Position numbers and translations under genes: made by a program. Below are positions 44,051 to 44,392 of a DNA stretch of 44,392 bases, piece after piece. The notes under the pieces were generated by a model. It was not told the DNA's origin. It saw nothing but the letters and a program-made list of their open reading frames with translations, and ran no database searches. The DNA is from Roseivivax isoporae LMG 25204 (GTDB taxonomy: Bacteria; Pseudomonadota; Alphaproteobacteria; Rhodobacterales; Rhodobacteraceae): contig NZ_JAME01000036.1 of the NCBI RefSeq assembly GCF_000521865.1, forward strand, positions 1-44,392, given 5' to 3'. Position 1 is the first letter of the stretch. Each line of letters begins with the position of its first letter.

Positions 44051-44342
44051 CCGCGGCGCCACCCCCTCACATCCCCGTGGTTGTACGCCCGCACATTGCA
44101 TTGCGCGGGGGGTTGCAACCTGCAACGCTCCTTTCCGGGAGGTGCGTGGTGGCGGTAACGGGCGAGCAATTCGAACGGCTTACGCAAGGGCAGTCAAATG
44201 CGTTTACACACGCACGAGCGAAGTAGAAAAATTTTTACAAAAAAACCCCATCATTTTATGAACTTATTTCTTTCTTTGCTCGATGGCGTATGATCCCCGT
44301 CAACGCGCCCACGGGCGCCGCAGGAGGAGAGGAGGACCTTCG
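44051..44342. other. Regulatory region before the final partial gene
   Basis: 292 bases without a gene. It holds the GTTGCA/TGCAAC palindrome (44112-44126), an AT-rich core with AAAAATTTTT at 44227-44236, possible promoter elements TTTACA and TATGAT, and a strong GGAGGAGAGGAGG ribosome site at the end. It looks like a well-regulated promoter. Confidence 0.45.
44112..44126. promoter_or_regulatory. Operator-like palindrome GTTGCA-ACC-TGCAAC
   Basis: A perfect 6-base inverted repeat with a 3-base spacer; the left part also forms the 8-base palindrome GTTGCAAC. It resembles TTTGCAAA-type sites bound by RamB/PccR/ScfR-family regulators of short-chain acyl-CoA metabolism in alphaproteobacteria. 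The regulator is not identified. Confidence 0.35.
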
Positions 44343-44392
44343 ATGACCGAACACAGCACATCCTTTGCCCCGAGCGATGCGATCCGTGCGCG
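44343..44392 (+). CDS. Start of an unidentified gene, cut by the window end
   Basis: Only 16 codons are visible, beginning MTEHSTSFAPSDAIRA. An unusually strong purine-rich ribosome site lies directly upstream. The fragment is too short to name. The lead is compatible with an acyl-CoA synthetase-type N-terminus, but this is speculation. Confidence 0.55.
   Translation, partial: MTEHSTSFAPSDAIRA

Noticed and set aside
1-44392. CRISPR arrays, insertion sequences, tRNA or phage genes
   Set aside because: No spaced direct repeats, transposase or integrase motifs, or tRNA-like cloverleaf sequences were recognised anywhere in the window.

Overview
The window is GC-rich chromosomal DNA of an alphaproteobacterium, most likely a member of the Rhodobacteraceae (Roseobacter/Paracoccus-like). 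Evidence is the gene content and order: a Paracoccus-type sox cluster, the order dusB(nifR3)-ntrB-ntrC-ntrY-ntrX-trkA-trkH-hfq-hflX, an NtrC that lacks the GAFTGA loop, and a PhyR/NepR/EcfG stress locus. The family is inferred; no species is claimed. No tRNA, rRNA, CRISPR array, insertion sequence or prophage gene was seen.

Region 1 (about 0.25-16.2 kb) is for sulfur oxidation. A minus-strand block soxV-W-X-Y-Z-A-B-C-D-E-F makes the periplasmic thiosulfate-oxidising complex (SoxXA, SoxYZ, SoxB, SoxCD), a flavocytochrome-like SoxEF pair and the SoxVW thiol-reductant supply. A plus-strand soxS-soxR-soxT unit diverges from soxV. A secreted metallo-beta-lactamase-fold hydrolase converges on soxF. 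Next come a second SqrR/BigR-like ArsR repressor divergent from two half-size YeeE/YedE permeases, then a DoxX-like membrane protein coupled to a small periplasmic protein. Three sites sharing one motif lie upstream of soxV/soxS, soxX and soxB, and an intrinsic terminator splits soxA from soxB.

Region 2 (16.2-18.85 kb) is a two-gene overlapping operon: an SGNH/GDSL-hydrolase-like protein with a hydrophobic C-terminal segment, and a trypsin-like serine protease. Both keep full catalytic sets and neither has a signal peptide. I cannot place this pair in a named pathway.

Region 3 (19-33.2 kb) is conserved core: hflX, hfq, trkH, trkA, ntrX, ntrY, ntrC, ntrB, dusB on the minus strand, then ispD-ispF-pgpA-cinA(C-terminal type) on the plus strand, tightly overlapped. 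Region 4 (33.2-37.3 kb) holds a low-complexity hypothetical protein, a small helical protein, a RatA/COQ10-like START protein, hpt, a small membrane protein and adenine deaminase.

Region 5 (37.4-43.5 kb) looks like a general-stress-response island. phyR is divergent from nepR-ecfG-HWE/HisKA_2 histidine kinase, and the latter unit appears to run on into an amidoligase and a class I glutamine-amidotransferase-like hydrolase. Overlapping divergent EcfG-type promoters (GGAAC-N16/17-nGTT) sit between phyR and nepR. A second back-to-back pair sits between a 50-residue membrane protein and a PRC-barrel protein at the other end of the block. The window ends with a small secreted protein, an AT-rich regulatory region and the first 16 codons of an unidentified gene.
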